From the NCBI GenBank assembly GCA_027922465.2, contig BQMF02000003.1, positions 1,674,001 to 1,738,000 on the forward strand: a DNA stretch of 64,000 bases. Direction: 5' to 3'. Positions 25,048-38,600 of this stretch are shown here, piece by piece (position 1 is the first letter of the stretch; each line of letters begins with the position of its first letter). Below the pieces are notes generated by a model. The model was not told the origin of the DNA, did no database searches, and saw only the letters and a program-made list of their open reading frames with translations. Origin of the DNA: Turritopsis dohrnii. Lineage: Eukaryota; Cnidaria; Hydrozoa; Anthoathecata; Oceaniidae. The position numbers were made by a program, and so were the translations under genes.

Positions 25048-26682
25048 TTTTATATGGTAGACTGAAACAACAAAATCGGTATATATATCTGAGAAAAATT
25101 ATCTTGCTTGTCAAAGCTAGCGCCTCCCCAGCAGCCCAGCCACTCCCAACCGTCTTGAATATAGTCAATGAAGCAGGATGGAGAACAACGTCCAATAAAT
25201 CATAAGTTCTAACAAATTATTACTATGAAAAATATTCTTACAAAACCTGTTTACCCTTAAACAGTTCCCCAAATAAATCTGCTTCGTCCAAAAAATAAAA
25301 ATTTTCTATTTGAGATTAGTTTTAAAAACACTTTTTCTTTATTTAACCATCTTCGAATATTCTTTTCATAGACAAGATCTCTATCAACATTGAAAAACAA
25401 AACTAAATTCAGCTACTGAGATTTTTTAGATTTCCTTGAAGTCGTGCAACATGAGTTGGTTTTAGTCAACCTGTCGAAGTCAATTTCAGGAGAACAGTGT
25501 ATCACGCAATTGGCTGCATACACAGAAGTGTGACGTAGTTCCTGAAGGTTTCATTGAGGGCGTTTCATTGAGGGCGTTTGAGAGGAACTTGGCCAGTGTT
25601 GTTACGTATTTGTCGAAATTGAAAAATGTAAACGATTACATGTGCACCAGACTTGAATACAAAACAGGCAATTTATCCTGCGTGTCTCGTATAAATGAAA
25701 CATGAGCGTGCACTCGAGCGTAAGTTTTCCGCCAGCACATTTGTTTCTCTTTCTGCATTAGCTGTTCTGGAAATTCCGATGGATGCGAACAGGGTATGCG
25801 TATAACGTCGTTGATTTGATAAGTTGATTTATTTGTGAACGGTTTTAAGACTTAATTTTTGTTCAATCTTGTAGGACATTCCTGTACCCAATTAAGGTGG
25901 ATGTAAACCATTCATGACTTCAACTTAATGTGACGAATAACTTGCTATTAAGCATCCTTGAAGACGTTATAGCTACTTAAAGAACAAAGCAGAGATTTTC
26001 ACATTTCGCATGGTTACAGTCACTTGCTGGTTAGTTTCGTAATGAATATTACAAATTTGGTTTTACTATGTAAAGATCGGGTTAGACAGCAAAAATAATG
26101 AGATTTATCTCGACCTTACTTCATATAAAAAGGCGTTTATAGAATGATATGTATCTAAGCTTGTAATCATGGAATACAATAAAAGGAATAGAATAAACAA
26201 TTTTGATGGAATCATCCAGTTTATACTGAAACCAAAGAAACAATTTATGAAAATTTCTTATGAAGCTGTTTCCATGGTTACGAAAAGTTATGGATGCCTT
26301 CTTAATGGATGTAGGACGTCCTAAAATTACCATAACATTGCTAAGGCAACATGATAAGTCCTATTTTAATGTTGTTCTTTAGCTAGTGATCTTATCGCAA
26401 AAAACAATATTGAAAATGTCTTAATGTGCTTCATGAACAAAACTGGCATTTTCACTATTAACTTAGTAAAATGCTTAAAGATAGTCAATTGTTACAAATA
26501 TAACTGAGGGTGGTAGTGTTCTCATATCAGCAGTGTGTCATTAGAGCAATAAAAAATGGTGAACAAATGAGATTAAAAAAATAATTGTCTCTATCGTGGA
26601 GATTCCCTTCAAAACTGCTGACTTTAATTTCATCGTGAACTTTAGTTTGCTTATGGCAAAATAACAAAAATATTACATTAAA

Positions 26683-26757
26683 AAAAATCCCCCGCTGCAT
26701 CGACCCCCGCCTAAGTCGACATTTTTACCGGGCCCCGCGCGATGTCGAGTTAGCGCA
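26683..26757. repeat. GC-rich repeat remnant, possible pogo-type end
   Basis: A short GC-rich island (CCCCCGCTGCATCGACCCCC, GATGTCGAGTTAGCGCAACTG followed by TA) in AT-rich surroundings. The right edge resembles a pogo/Tigger terminus. Only one end seen. Confidence 0.25.
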
Positions 26758-27261
26758 ACTGTAGATATATTGAGCTTTGTGTATAATCAAGTATCTGAAG
26801 TAATGAATAATCTTGTTAGCAATCAATACACTACTGATCACCGTTCAAGCAATAAAGATGGAGTTTATTTTTGCACTTTCAACCCCTTCAAGTGCATCAA
26901 TCGCAAAAAATAAATTCTGCAAATTTCGTAGAAGTGCAAAAACTTTATAAAACATATCCTCCTGAACCTCTCCCCTATAAGTGTATTAATTCAGCGATAA
27001 AATCAAAACTAATAAAACAAAAAAATTAAGCAAAATATCGTCTCAACTATCTTAAAAAAATGACAGAGTGGGAAAAGAATTCACTAACATTCACTAACCG
27101 AGCATATTTCTTCTGTAGACACATCTAAACTATATAATTAACTATTCTGATGAATTGACCTGTTTGGAAAGGTGCACCACAGAATGAATGCATTAGATAT
27201 TACGTTGGATAAAAATTTTGGGAAAAAATGTAAGAAAATTAGATTACGTTAATTGTGTAAT

Positions 27262-27318
27262 ATTTTCTCATTTCACTGTTTTTCTCATTTCACTGTTTTT
27301 CTCATTTCACTGTTTTTC
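27262..27318. repeat. 17-bp tandem repeat, three copies
   Basis: Three consecutive copies of TTTTTCTCATTTCACTG in non-coding DNA. Confidence 0.9.
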
Positions 27319-27644
27319 GTGTGTTTGTTTTCATTTTATTTCAATTTAATTTTCCTACAGTTTTGCAAAATTGTTGATCTATGAAGCAACCCTTGCACAA
27401 ACAAAAATGTACATTGTGATTTGACTTGGTTTGAATACACTACTGGAGATGAAGATGTTTTACGTCTTGTCTGCATGTAGAGTGATTGTACGATGGAATG
27501 TGTTTCTCAGTGTTCTCTTTGTAGCGGTGGATTCGTTTCGTAGATACCCTCGGAAGGCCGACTTGTATCTTATATTGGCATCTTATAACGACTTAAAAAT
27601 CAGTCGTCAATCGTCAATAGCAACCATTTCAACGATATTGTTTT

Positions 27645-27667
27645 TTGTTGTTGTTGTTGTTGTTGTG
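27645..27667. repeat. (TTG)n microsatellite
   Basis: About seven GTT triplets in intergenic sequence. Confidence 0.9.
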
Positions 27668-28314
27668 GAAATCGGCCCATGAAGTATTCAGTAGTTGATT
27701 TTGCAGTTTCTGGGGTTTACGTTACAATAATCCATTTTCAAGAAAAGCATTTCTATGATTTCAGTAAGGTTCTTCAACTACTGATTGATTTTTTTTACTG
27801 TTACAAAGGGTACGTAATGTAAAGTAAGTGAAGGTGTTCTGTCCCGGTCATCTAAAGTGTTCGTTAAAAGTAATTCCGAGAGGAGTCGCTGTGTTTTCTT
27901 TCTGTATTTGATGGTTTTCGGTTAGAATGGAGTAAACGCCTATACTACAAAATTGTTAGATCTACCATAGTATTTATTCTGTATAATGAAACGCGAGATA
28001 GTTCTGTATTGGCCATTTTAAAAAAGATCTTTATATCTTTACGAATTTTCTCTGAGCATTGACTGATTTTGGTTGGTTTTAGAATGTTTAAAATTATAAT
28101 GTCGTTGAATTTATACTTAGAAACTTTAATTAAACAACTAAAACGTACCAACGAAATATTATATTTCGTTGAACGTACTCAAAGAGTTTCAGGACTGGAC
28201 ATATACATATTTTCGATTAATGCTTAACAACAAATTAAGCCACATTAACATTACATGAACACTGGAGACGAATGGAGAAAAAGCAAACCACAATCAGTTT
28301 AACCGTTATGTATT

Positions 28315-28780
28315 TTAGTTTTCTCCAGGTTCATCGCCTTCTTCTATCTCGCTGTTAGAATCAGCGTTGTCTATATTTGTGTCAGGAGATTTCTTGTTAG
28401 TGCATTCGTGGGGGCATCCAGATAAATCTGTACACGGGAAACCATGGGATAAACAGACACAGTTTCCTTTTTGACAAGCTGCTTTCTTGCAGTTGCATGA
28501 AATCATCTGGAGCTGGTGACAAAATCATCCACTGTATGGAAAGGACCCCATCAATGACCGTGGCCATCTGGCGAAGAGATGAAAAAACTTGCATTCAAAG
28601 CATTTCAAACCATAGATGTAACGAAGGAAACATGTTTGCAATGACAGAGCAACGCATCTCTGGTGGGAGGAAGCTTTTGCGGAGGGGATGTGATCTTCAC
28701 CGTAAACTTTACGTACCTGGTTTTGTTGACGTTTCCACATTTCAAGCCATACAGTTTGCATACATATTTTTCTATAGCAC
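28315..28780 (-). pseudogene. Decayed repeat-borne protein with cysteine-rich C-terminus
   Basis: On the minus strand one frame (28506-28315) reads CNCKKAACQKGNCVCLSHGF and continues with CTDLSGCPHEC, a CXC/tesmin-like cysteine pattern. Other frames just upstream carry LPPTRDALLCH and SPDGHG. In the multicopy cnidarian family I recall, these motifs precede the cysteine tail in a single reading frame. Here they lie in different frames broken by stops, so the copy is dead. It is probably the end of a retroelement-like or recombinase-associated ORF; function unknown. Confidence 0.5.
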
Positions 28781-29109
28781 CTGGAACAATGATGTGTCGA
28801 ATGTAAACTCTGGCGAACCTTGCATTACTTTAAAACCTTTAGCTTTTACCATACCATTGAACGAACTTAATCATTTCCGGATAAGGCATGCAATGACGGG
28901 AGTGTCAGGTAGCATTCTTGACCAAATTCGGCCAGTACACGGGTTCGTTTTTTGGCATCGGTTTTTACAAACAATTCTATATTGAAATTTTGGCTGAAAT
29001 TTAGCGAGTAAATGGCTGTACCGCTATCAACTCTATGAATACAGACATTCCTTGCTTCATGATTAGTGACAGCATGAAGGGAGCAAAGAAACACCTTTCT
29101 CGACTATTT

Positions 29110-30106
29110 CTAAGGGGAGTTTTTTCGATGCAAACCACCTATAGCGGAAAATAAATAAAAAAAATTGTCCATTAGCTTTTGTAGCAAAAAGTTGTTAGCC
29201 ATAACGTAAGTAATCTTAAAACCAGAAAGGAATTCCAAAATTGTAAATTTTACCTCAGCATCACTGCAATACAGTTCATAAAGTTGACATACAAGATTTT
29301 CCCATTGAGACCAGTCCTTTAGCATAAATTCAACAAGCCAATTAAAAGTTTAATAATACACGAATAGTTATGAACAACGTCTAAATTACAACGAAATTGA
29401 TTTAGTTTTATAATTATTACTTCATAATTTTTACCCAGGTACAATCTAATCAGTTACAACAACTGTTTTTCATAGAAGTCCTAATTTATTCATAATTTCT
29501 GCATGAATTGCAAATATAATACAATTGGGTGTTTGGGTGTTCCCAAACTGTACGGAATTGGACCGTAGATTAGAATTTGAAGTTTCAACACCTCCCTTGA
29601 TTTGGAAATGGCCAACAATCTAGCAAAGATGTTTCTTTCCGCGGCAATCACGAATGCTTTCCCGTTTGCTTGGACTCTTTTCTAAGAGACTAAATTTTCA
29701 CTTCACATCCTGTATTTTATACACAGTTCACCTAATTAACACATCACTTTCTCTCTACCACTCTTGAAAAATAAAAACATTGAAGGTTTTGAGCGATGTT
29801 AAGATAGTATCTCGTTGATTGAATCCTCTTTTCCAAAGAATCTTTCAATGCCATTTCACCGATGTTTTCTACCTCAAAACGGTCATGGACAAGAAGTTCT
29901 GGTGCTTCGATTCCTGAAGGTATGTTTATCAAACTGTTTATCGGCTCAAAAAGGATTACCTCAGTTGGAAAGAACTTCAAAAACTTGTCGGTAGCACTTG
30001 TTGTCACTTTCCAAGATCTTTTGGCGATTTTTTTTCTCCTTTTATGCACATCATTAAATTCATCTGAGGCATGCATTGCGCGGCTGTGTGGATTGTGAGT
30101 ACCCAC
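29110..30106 (-). pseudogene. Further ORF remnants of the same decayed element
   Basis: Two minus-strand frames, 30106-29744 (120 codons, basic start with HKRRKKIAKRSWK) and 29325-29110 (71 codons, KDWSQWENLVCQLYELYC), lie upstream of the cysteine-rich remnant and are separated from it by stops. I do not recognise a domain; assignment to the same element rests on position and orientation. Confidence 0.3.
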
Positions 30107-30689
30107 CTTTGAACTTTCCCCTCGTCAGTGGTAATCCAGTGATGCCTCCACAGCATTTCTGCTAGCGATTGACAGTTTCTTCAATGCATTGGTCCGATGG
30201 GACGGAGTTGAACTTTCCAAACTCTTTGCGCAATATTGTTCCTATGGGGGCAATTTTTCCTAAATTATGAAGATACATACATAAACTGAGCATGGATGCC
30301 AAGATGAATTTTTGGCATTTGAGTCATCTCAGCCCAATAATAGGTCAAGAAACGAGAACAATTCGGATGATCATACCCAAACATGCAAGGAATCATTAGA
30401 CGAGTGACCCGAAGATGTGATGTCCCATTTGCAGTTTTTATTGATCATACAGGTGAAATTGAATAAGCACCCATCCTTCAACCTTCACGAAGGAGCGCTT
30501 GTTCGAATTTTCGACAAAAAAAACAACATATTTGGAAGGTATTCAGTAAGGATGATTGAATGAACAACACAGTTTTAAAAATAGTTTTAAATCACCCAGT
30601 CTTGAACGAAAAGTATACAACCATGTTCGAGATTCGGTGATTTAATAACATATTTCTTTTTTTTTTATTATTACTTCCAAATCTGTTAT

Positions 30690-30775
30690 TTTAAATAATA
30701 AGCACCCCCTCAAATAAGCGCTCACCCTAGAACCTCAAAAATTAGCGCGGGCGCTTATTCGAGGCATTCAATATA
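30690..30775. repeat. AATAAGCGC-type repeat fragment
   Basis: Contains AATAAGCACCCCC, AATAAGCGCTCACCC and, inverted, GCGCTTATTCGAGG, with a related AATAAGCACCC near 30461. Looks like the end of an interspersed repeat; borders uncertain. Confidence 0.35.
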
Positions 30776-31537
30776 TACATATGAGTTGTTTTTTATTCCT
30801 ATAAGTAATTGTACTGAGATGGCTCTGATGAGAATGTGGTTTGTCTAACAAGACTTGATCATGTTTCCTATTTTCGGTTGAAATAGCGCGGCATTATATA
30901 TGATGTTTGAAATAGCGCGGCATTATGCATGATGTTTACTCTAGATAGAACGAACAAAGTTGTGAGACAAACCTAGAATCATGTATTTAAAGCAGACCGC
31001 AAGTCGTGATGTCAAGAACACATTTTTTTCATACTTATTGCAGAAAAAAGAAAACGATCACAAGCGAAAACAATCTACTCCCTAAACCCTTCACCCGGTA
31101 GCTTGCGAGAAAATTGCAGGAGAATTCACGTCCTAAATTGTTCTTATTTTTTGGTCAAATCTGAGGTTCTTATAAAATTGTTCTTATAAAAGGCGGATCG
31201 AAATGTGCTACCCACAACCTTGACTTCATCCATTGTTAACTAACAATTGCATGCAGAAAAATGCGTACCCACGAGACTTGATTTTCTTCGATGCTCCCTG
31301 ACTCGATAGAGCAAATGTCACCTAGTCAACATAGCATGCGGCACAGTATGGACATTGAATTTCGCAGACAAGTCTACCTTCACAGAATGTAGTGACCGAA
31401 GATTTTAAATACGTATCACTACATTGCAACACCGTGTATGACCATGACCAACAAAATCTAAACCAAGAATACAGACGTTATAGTGATGTCTTACATTATG
31501 ATAACAATGAGAATCGACTCACTTCAGCTTGAGACTT

Positions 31538-31643
31538 GTTGAAAAATCAGTACAAAGAAGTGTATTTCTGTAGAAATATCTACATTATTTCAATAAAAAT
31601 GCTCTTCATCGCAGTTGCTTTTTGCGAATTTTACCCACTGGGT
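31538..31643 (+). repeat. Dispersed ~105-bp repeat, copy 3
   Basis: Starts TTGTTGAAAAATCAGTACAA, contains AATAAAAATGCTCTTCATC and ends TTTTACCCACTGGG; near full-length match to 17520-17627. Intergenic. The rest of 30107-32690 shows no gene. Confidence 0.85.
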
Positions 31644-32699
31644 TAGTAGGGGTGTTCAAGTTGTCTTGTTAAAAGCATTTCTGCATCTGCCATAGCCCAA
31701 ACCGCATCTTTTGAAGAGGAATTCTTTAAACATTTAATAAATATGCTCATACTTTCCATGGTAACCTTTAAAAATCATAATTCAAGGAAATCGGTTGGCT
31801 ATGTAAAATATCTTCTCGTTGGGGAGAATTATCAGCGCTTCCATATGTGGTGCTGGCAAAAAAATCCGGTTTTCCAATACAGAAAAATCAATTACCACCT
31901 GGGGTAGTTGTTGACCATATTGAAACTGTTGGCAAAAGTCTCATTTGCATGTACCAAAATATACTTCGTAATAACGTTATGTCACTTCCATTCAAGAATA
32001 AATAAATAAATCCACGCATAATTCTCGATGAAAAAAGTACCATTATGTAAAATTAAAAATTATAAAGGTCTTCCCTGATAAAAAAATCATTATTTTCCCC
32101 GGAAAAAAATTAATCATTACGATAAACAGACTAGAATGTTGACGGGCGTCGAATATATTCAAAGAATGCCATCTAAACAGGAAGACACGCAAGTCATGTA
32201 TATTTCAAATATATCCAAATATCTTGGAGGAGGATAAAAGATCTTAGAAAATACCGTATTCAAACGAGGTAGAAAATAGAAAAAAATATGCGGCTGGGAA
32301 TATTTTTGTGAGAAAGGTTAACGGTACTAAAATTGCTTAGGGATCATAAAAACTAGAACAGAAATGTTGTTACAACGCTGATTAAGAATCTTACGAGAAA
32401 GAATGAATGCAATTGAAAACAAATCTCTAACTATGTCGAGAAAAATATCTATTTTCCGGTTGGGTTTCTCTTTTATATTCTGTCAAATAAAAAATTCATT
32501 TTTATATAACTTGTAAATAAAACAGCCGGTAGTAGCAAATCATGCACAGCCGGTCCAAAAATTCGGTAATATATTCTACGTTGAAGCAAGTAACTGAGTT
32601 CATTGATTTATTTATTTATTTTTTTTCAAACTGAGTCCACCACTTAATACTATTGATTTTTTCATAACTGAGTTCATTGGTTCGTGAAACTTTCACATT

Positions 32700-35600
32700 T
32701 TAAGCACCAAATTCAGGAGCGTCGTCTTCAGTAAAATCACCATATCTCCATAAATTCAACTAAAAGGGAAAAAATCCTTTTTACTCAAAAAAATTCTTGA
32801 AGAACAATAAAACTACTTCGAACCAGACTAGCGTCAAATCTGAGATTTGTTCTAACGTTTTACAAACATATAAAAAAGGATAAAGTTTAAAATCTTACTC
32901 TATTCTTTCGGGCGGTTTCTTGAGCTGATGCGTAATCCCGAATTAACTTTTGTAACCGCTTTTCACGTCTCTTTTCCACCATGACAACACCTTGAGACAG
33001 GAGAGCAGCAGACAGATCTTTTTTCGTTTCAGGATTGCTCAAAGTCACAAAATCTTGACCGTTAAATTTATATTCCACATTCAATGAGAATTCGCGATTC
33101 TGAAAAAAAACGAAAGTGACAATAGGCTCTCAATGTCGGACATATTTTAAAAGAATCGTCTGAAATGGACGAGAATAATTACCAAGGCCTCCTGAGCGAA
33201 CGCATAACTCAAATCTTCCACATTATCTTCCTATCAATGAACAACATTCATATTAAAATCAAATACTGGTTAAATACTATCTAGAATATGGATTGGCATA
33301 CGTACATCTGATGACACTTTAAGGCATGCAAGACTGTATTCATGTGCTTGTGGAGCAAAGCTTAAACGAAAGACATGAACAAGGGTTAACAACATCATGG
33401 AAGAGAAAACTGAAATAAAGACTTTCAGGGACATTTCCAGAGACCTCAAATGACAGATGGCAACACATAAGAATAAATTCTATACCTGGCATATTGCTGG
33501 GGAAGGTGAGCTATCTTCGTAACAGGAACAACTTCTCGCTAGAAATTATGTTAAGAAAATGAAATCAGAAAAGATTCAGACACTTACACAATGGATGTTT
33601 GTCATAAATATTCTTACATTGCCGTAGTCAACATAAAGGACAGAGACTTTATCTTTTTCAACCTTTTCAATTTTGGCACGGTACCTAACAAAACAAATGA
33701 CACGAAATGAAAAGAAGATTGTGAAATTGAACTAAAAACAGATACAGTAAGAAGGGAAAGAAAATGGTAAATACAATATTTACCACAAATTGTCAACAAA
33801 TAATGAAGCCACCAGTTCCCCTTTCCTTGGTGTTAAAGATCCAGGTAATGGAGGATTATCTGTCAGATCGGAACGTAATTGTTGTTGCATTTGTTCAAAA
33901 ACTGTAGCATTGTCGATATGTTGAGCCCAAAATTCAATTCCACTTTTGATGACCGTGACAACAACCTATAGAACAAAGTTTTGTCTCACAAACAGTTTTT
34001 AAATCAAAATTTATCATTAAACGGGAAAGTTCACATACTTTTTTGAAGGTAGGGTTTCGTTCAGTGTCTTCAACAACATGACTTTCACGAACTTCCTCAA
34101 CATAATCTTTCCATAACCCTATTTTCTTTGCTCTAGCATTATCTTCAGCTAGCTGCAACTCTTTATAATAAGCGGAACGTTCGGCTGTGAAGTGAATTTT
34201 AGCCAATCCCCTTTCAACAAGTGAAACTGAAAGGTTCACATTGTCAACAAATAAGTAACCAATGAAATTTCCACCTTTGTCAATGCTTTCAACTGCAACT
34301 TCAACCTAAAATTCGAAAGAATTTGAAATGTGATTCCACTTCATGTTTTAAATATAAACTATATATGGCACTACCAATCTATTGTACCTCGTGTTGTAAA
34401 GCTTGTTCCTTGCTAAAAGCGTATGCTTCAGTTCCCATAGGTTCATCCTCAGATATTTGAGTTCCAGATGGGTTAAATGCTTTCATGCGTGGGCAAGATA
34501 TTCCAGCCAAAAGAAACGTGAGCAGACAAGTTTCTTTGGGAAGATATAATCGGAATCTGGAGCCGCTTGCAACAAATTCAACGACAGCAGATGAGCGGCC
34601 AGCACGTTGCAAAAATGGTAAAAATTGTCGAGATTTGCTAGCATCACCAGAAAGATCAGCAATCCTGTGAGCTGGTGGTTCTTTCTTGCTGTGAAGACCT
34701 TTGCCATTTTTCGATGCACGACTCTCTGCTGCAAGAAGATCATCATAGCAAGAGGATCTTTGGTCATCATCTTGTCTGTGACGCAAAGCAGTGGCTAAAC
34801 CTTTGCTGATCAATGCTTCAGCAATGTTGATGTCAGAAATGGTAACAGTGGCACAGGTTCTTTCAGGAAAACCATCACTTGCAGGTTTCATATAGTCAAT
34901 CAAGACATGCACTTTCTTGCCAATCAGCTTCTTTCGCAAAAATTCCCTTGCCTCAAACATGTATGGGATATCATAAAGTGGACGACCTCGTTTACCATCT
35001 CTTGAGGGTCCATTTTCAACAACTCCGTCATCTTTGGGTTGGGCACGTGGTGGTCGCAAACTACTGAAAAATACTTTTCGTGCATCTCCACTAGGAAGCT
35101 TCACTACAACAGCATCACCATTAACAATTTCAACTACTTTTCCATTGAATTCTTTGTCTTTAATTGAAATTGGAGCTGCAGCAACATAATCTTTCCAAAT
35201 TCGCAATTTTCGTTCCTTAGCAGATCTGAACAATAAAAAAGTATACTACAGTTTCATGCCAAGGAAAACATTTTAAACATACTCATAAGACATGATAACA
35301 TTGACACTACAAAGAATTATGAACAAAGCCCTGCAAAGGAGGTAAATGTTTTATCCCTGCTACTTAAAGTAAAGCAACTAAGCTCAACAAATATATTGGA
35401 TGAAGCAAGAATGGAAAAACTAGAATGCAAAGCATATGCACTGATGCTTTCAGGACTTTATTTGTGTAACTTAAGAACTTCAACTCAAATATATATTATA
35501 ACTCTAGTGCAGTGATGTAAGGTGGTTGAAAGGCAATGTAAAAAAAAATCACATACAACTGATTAGCACACACTGATTATTGCAACTAGCACAGTTGCTT

Positions 35601-38600
35601 ATCTTTCATAAATAGCTTAGAATCAAAGAAATAGATTTAAAAGACTATTCAGCACTTTTGTGCTATTCTAATTTCTTTCTTTCCTTGTTTCATTGAAAAA
35701 TGGATATTTGTCTTAATTCTTTTTACTCCCGATAAACATTCATAACTTTTCCGATTAAAAATCAGAAGTCACCTGTGTTATCAGGAAATTATGAAATTTC
35801 CTTTCAAAGAATCTCATCAAAAAATTCCTTACAAATTTCATTGGATTCAGAGGATCCCTAGTGCTCCAATAATTAAATAACATACACGAAAAAGGATTTT
35901 GTAAAGCCTACCTTTCAGCTTGTCTATATTTCTCATGACCAGTTGACAGTACACCCATACTCCAATCAACACATTTGGCAAAACCTTCTCTTAATAGCAG
36001 TTCAGCTATATTACCAGCTGGATGAATGATACTTCCCAGGAAGTTCTGGTTGGATACACCTTCTAGTACTATTTGAATGTCACGCTGTAGCAAACGACAG
36101 TCAGTAAAATATTTTGCTTCTTGTGCAAATGGTTCTGAAACTTCTTGGTCTCCATCTCGTTTGAAAGTTGGACACTAAAAATATTTGAACATAAGTCAAT
36201 TCAGCCTAATCTTTCATAAAAAATGATAATAAAAAAAGAACAAGATCTCTACCTTAATTCCTGTCAACATAAGAGTAACATACTCAAAATTTGGAAGAAG
36301 GAAAGCTCTAACGGTACTCCCATCACGAATCATTTCAATGATAGCTAGAAGAACAACAGTTAAGTAAGGAATTTGTCATCTAAGATAATGTAATTTAATT
36401 CATGGAGAAAATACACACCATCAGATGGTTTTCCTTTCTTTTGGTCAACAAAAACCCTTGGGTTCTCGATATTCCATGTAATTTTCCGAATATGTTCCTA
36501 GAGTATTAAGAAAATATGTCACAATTTTGACTTAAAATTATGACAAAACAAATGGATAAAACTACAACCTTGGCATCGTCACTCCATTTGCCCTTCTTTG
36601 CTGCTTTTGCCAAATCTTCTAATTCAATCAGTTTAGTTTGATCACTAACCAATAGAATAAATATGTAATGTAAATGTCATTGGAGGTGTATTGCTGACAG
36701 TGCTCAATACGAATGTAGAGCTTTATATATTCAATTCTATTCAAGTTAAAAATACAGATAAAATGAGTGCAATATTCAGATTATATCTGAATATCTCGTC
36801 AAATGAAGACGTCTTTAATAGAGCTGCCACGTACTATAATGACACCGTTAAACGATGTGGATACAAAGAGAATATAGTATACTCCAAATGACCACAAAAT
36901 AATAAAAATAGATTGAGATCCCGTAACATTATTTGGTTTAACCCACCCTATAGCGTCAATGTAAAAACCAATGTCGCAAAAAAGCTTCTATCTTTAATTA
37001 CAAAACACTTCCCAAAAGGCCATAAATTTCAGAAGCTTTTTAATAAGAACAACATAAAAGTGAGTTATATGTCATCTATCGTTTCCAGCCATAACCGGAA
37101 AATCCTCGCAGAACCACAGACACAAAAGATATCCATGTGCAATTGCAGGAAAAAAGAATTATGCCCATTAAAAGGAAAGTGCTTGGACCAATGTGTTATT
37201 TATAAATGTAGTGTTCGGAAGCCAACTTCTTCAAAAACCAACCATTATATTGGGCTCACAGAGCAATTTTTCAAGAAAAGATGGGACAAACACAACAGTG
37301 ATTTTCGTCATGAGGAGAACTCGAAAGCTACAGAACTCTCCAAACATGTATGGCACCTTAAAAACCAAAGGATAGAGCCCATTTTAAAGTGGAAAATCAT
37401 CTATCATGCCCCAATCTACCGTAACGGCAGCAAATCGTGCAACCTTTGTCTTACAGAAAAATATCACATAATTACAAGTAGAATTAAATTGTTAAACAAA
37501 CAGTCAGAGCTCGTGTCGAAGTGTCGCCATGCCAACAAGTTCTATCTCCATAACATTAAACACATCCCTCTGGACACCTCTTAATGACTTTTTAGTTTTT
37601 AAACTCTTACACAAGACATTTTTATCATTGTAAATAGTGCATCTGAAGATCGCAGTAGTGTGAAACTCTGAGTATTGCACTCATTTTATCTGTATTTTTA
37701 ACTTGAATAGAATTGAAAATACAATAGAATAAATAGGACATTTAGCTTATTGTTGCAAAATTACAGAAATTTTAAATCATGAAAAACAGGGTTGCCACTC
37801 ATATTACAGAAACCAAAATCCTGACTTTTCTTGACATTTTCATCACTTTTCCAACCCAAAATCCTGACTTTTTACAAAATTTTTAATAAAGACCTAAAAT
37901 AGAAAAGATGATGATGCTCCACCATGATTACAAAATCAATGTATATCTTTGAAGACCTCTTATAAACAAACAAGAATATGAATATAGAATATTTGCAAAC
38001 CAAATAAATACTGCAGTAACATATAAATAAATCATGTACATCCGATGCAAGTATATGTAACACTTATTTCTGAAAAATATGACCAAAAAGACAAAACTGA
38101 CAGAAGAACCATTAGACTTTGACATACTGTATCATAACAAATTATGCAAGAAAATATAAATATCAGTAATGATTGCTTATGAATTTCATCTTGAATAAAG
38201 GCAATAGCACAAATATTTATTTACAATCATTTACAAACAACTGTAAAAGTTTTAAGAATAGCATAATTCTTGTTTGAGTATTACCACTTCCAGACTCTGC
38301 AGATTGAATTTTAAAAGACAGTTTAATTTGAGTTTAAACGTTGGCAAGACTCTTTTGGTGTTTAGTGCATGTCATGTGTTCTCTTTAAGACTCCCATTGC
38401 CCTACTCCCCAGACTTAAAGAACCACCACATAGCCTACACAAAAATGTATTTTGGTCCTTTCCTTTTGGAATCCAGGTGCTGAAATCTGGAAACTTTTTG
38501 GGATCTTCTATGTGTAATACGTTTTTCTTGACATTCAAATTGAATTACTAAAAAAACGCTTCTTAATTATATATAATAGGAATTTGTACAAAATATTATT

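Noticed and set aside
27431..27682. 83-codon plus-strand ORF ending in a valine run
   Set aside because: The end is a translated microsatellite and the rest has no support.
28497..28985. 162-codon plus-strand ORF
   Set aside because: Opposite the decayed cysteine-rich protein; no recognisable domain.
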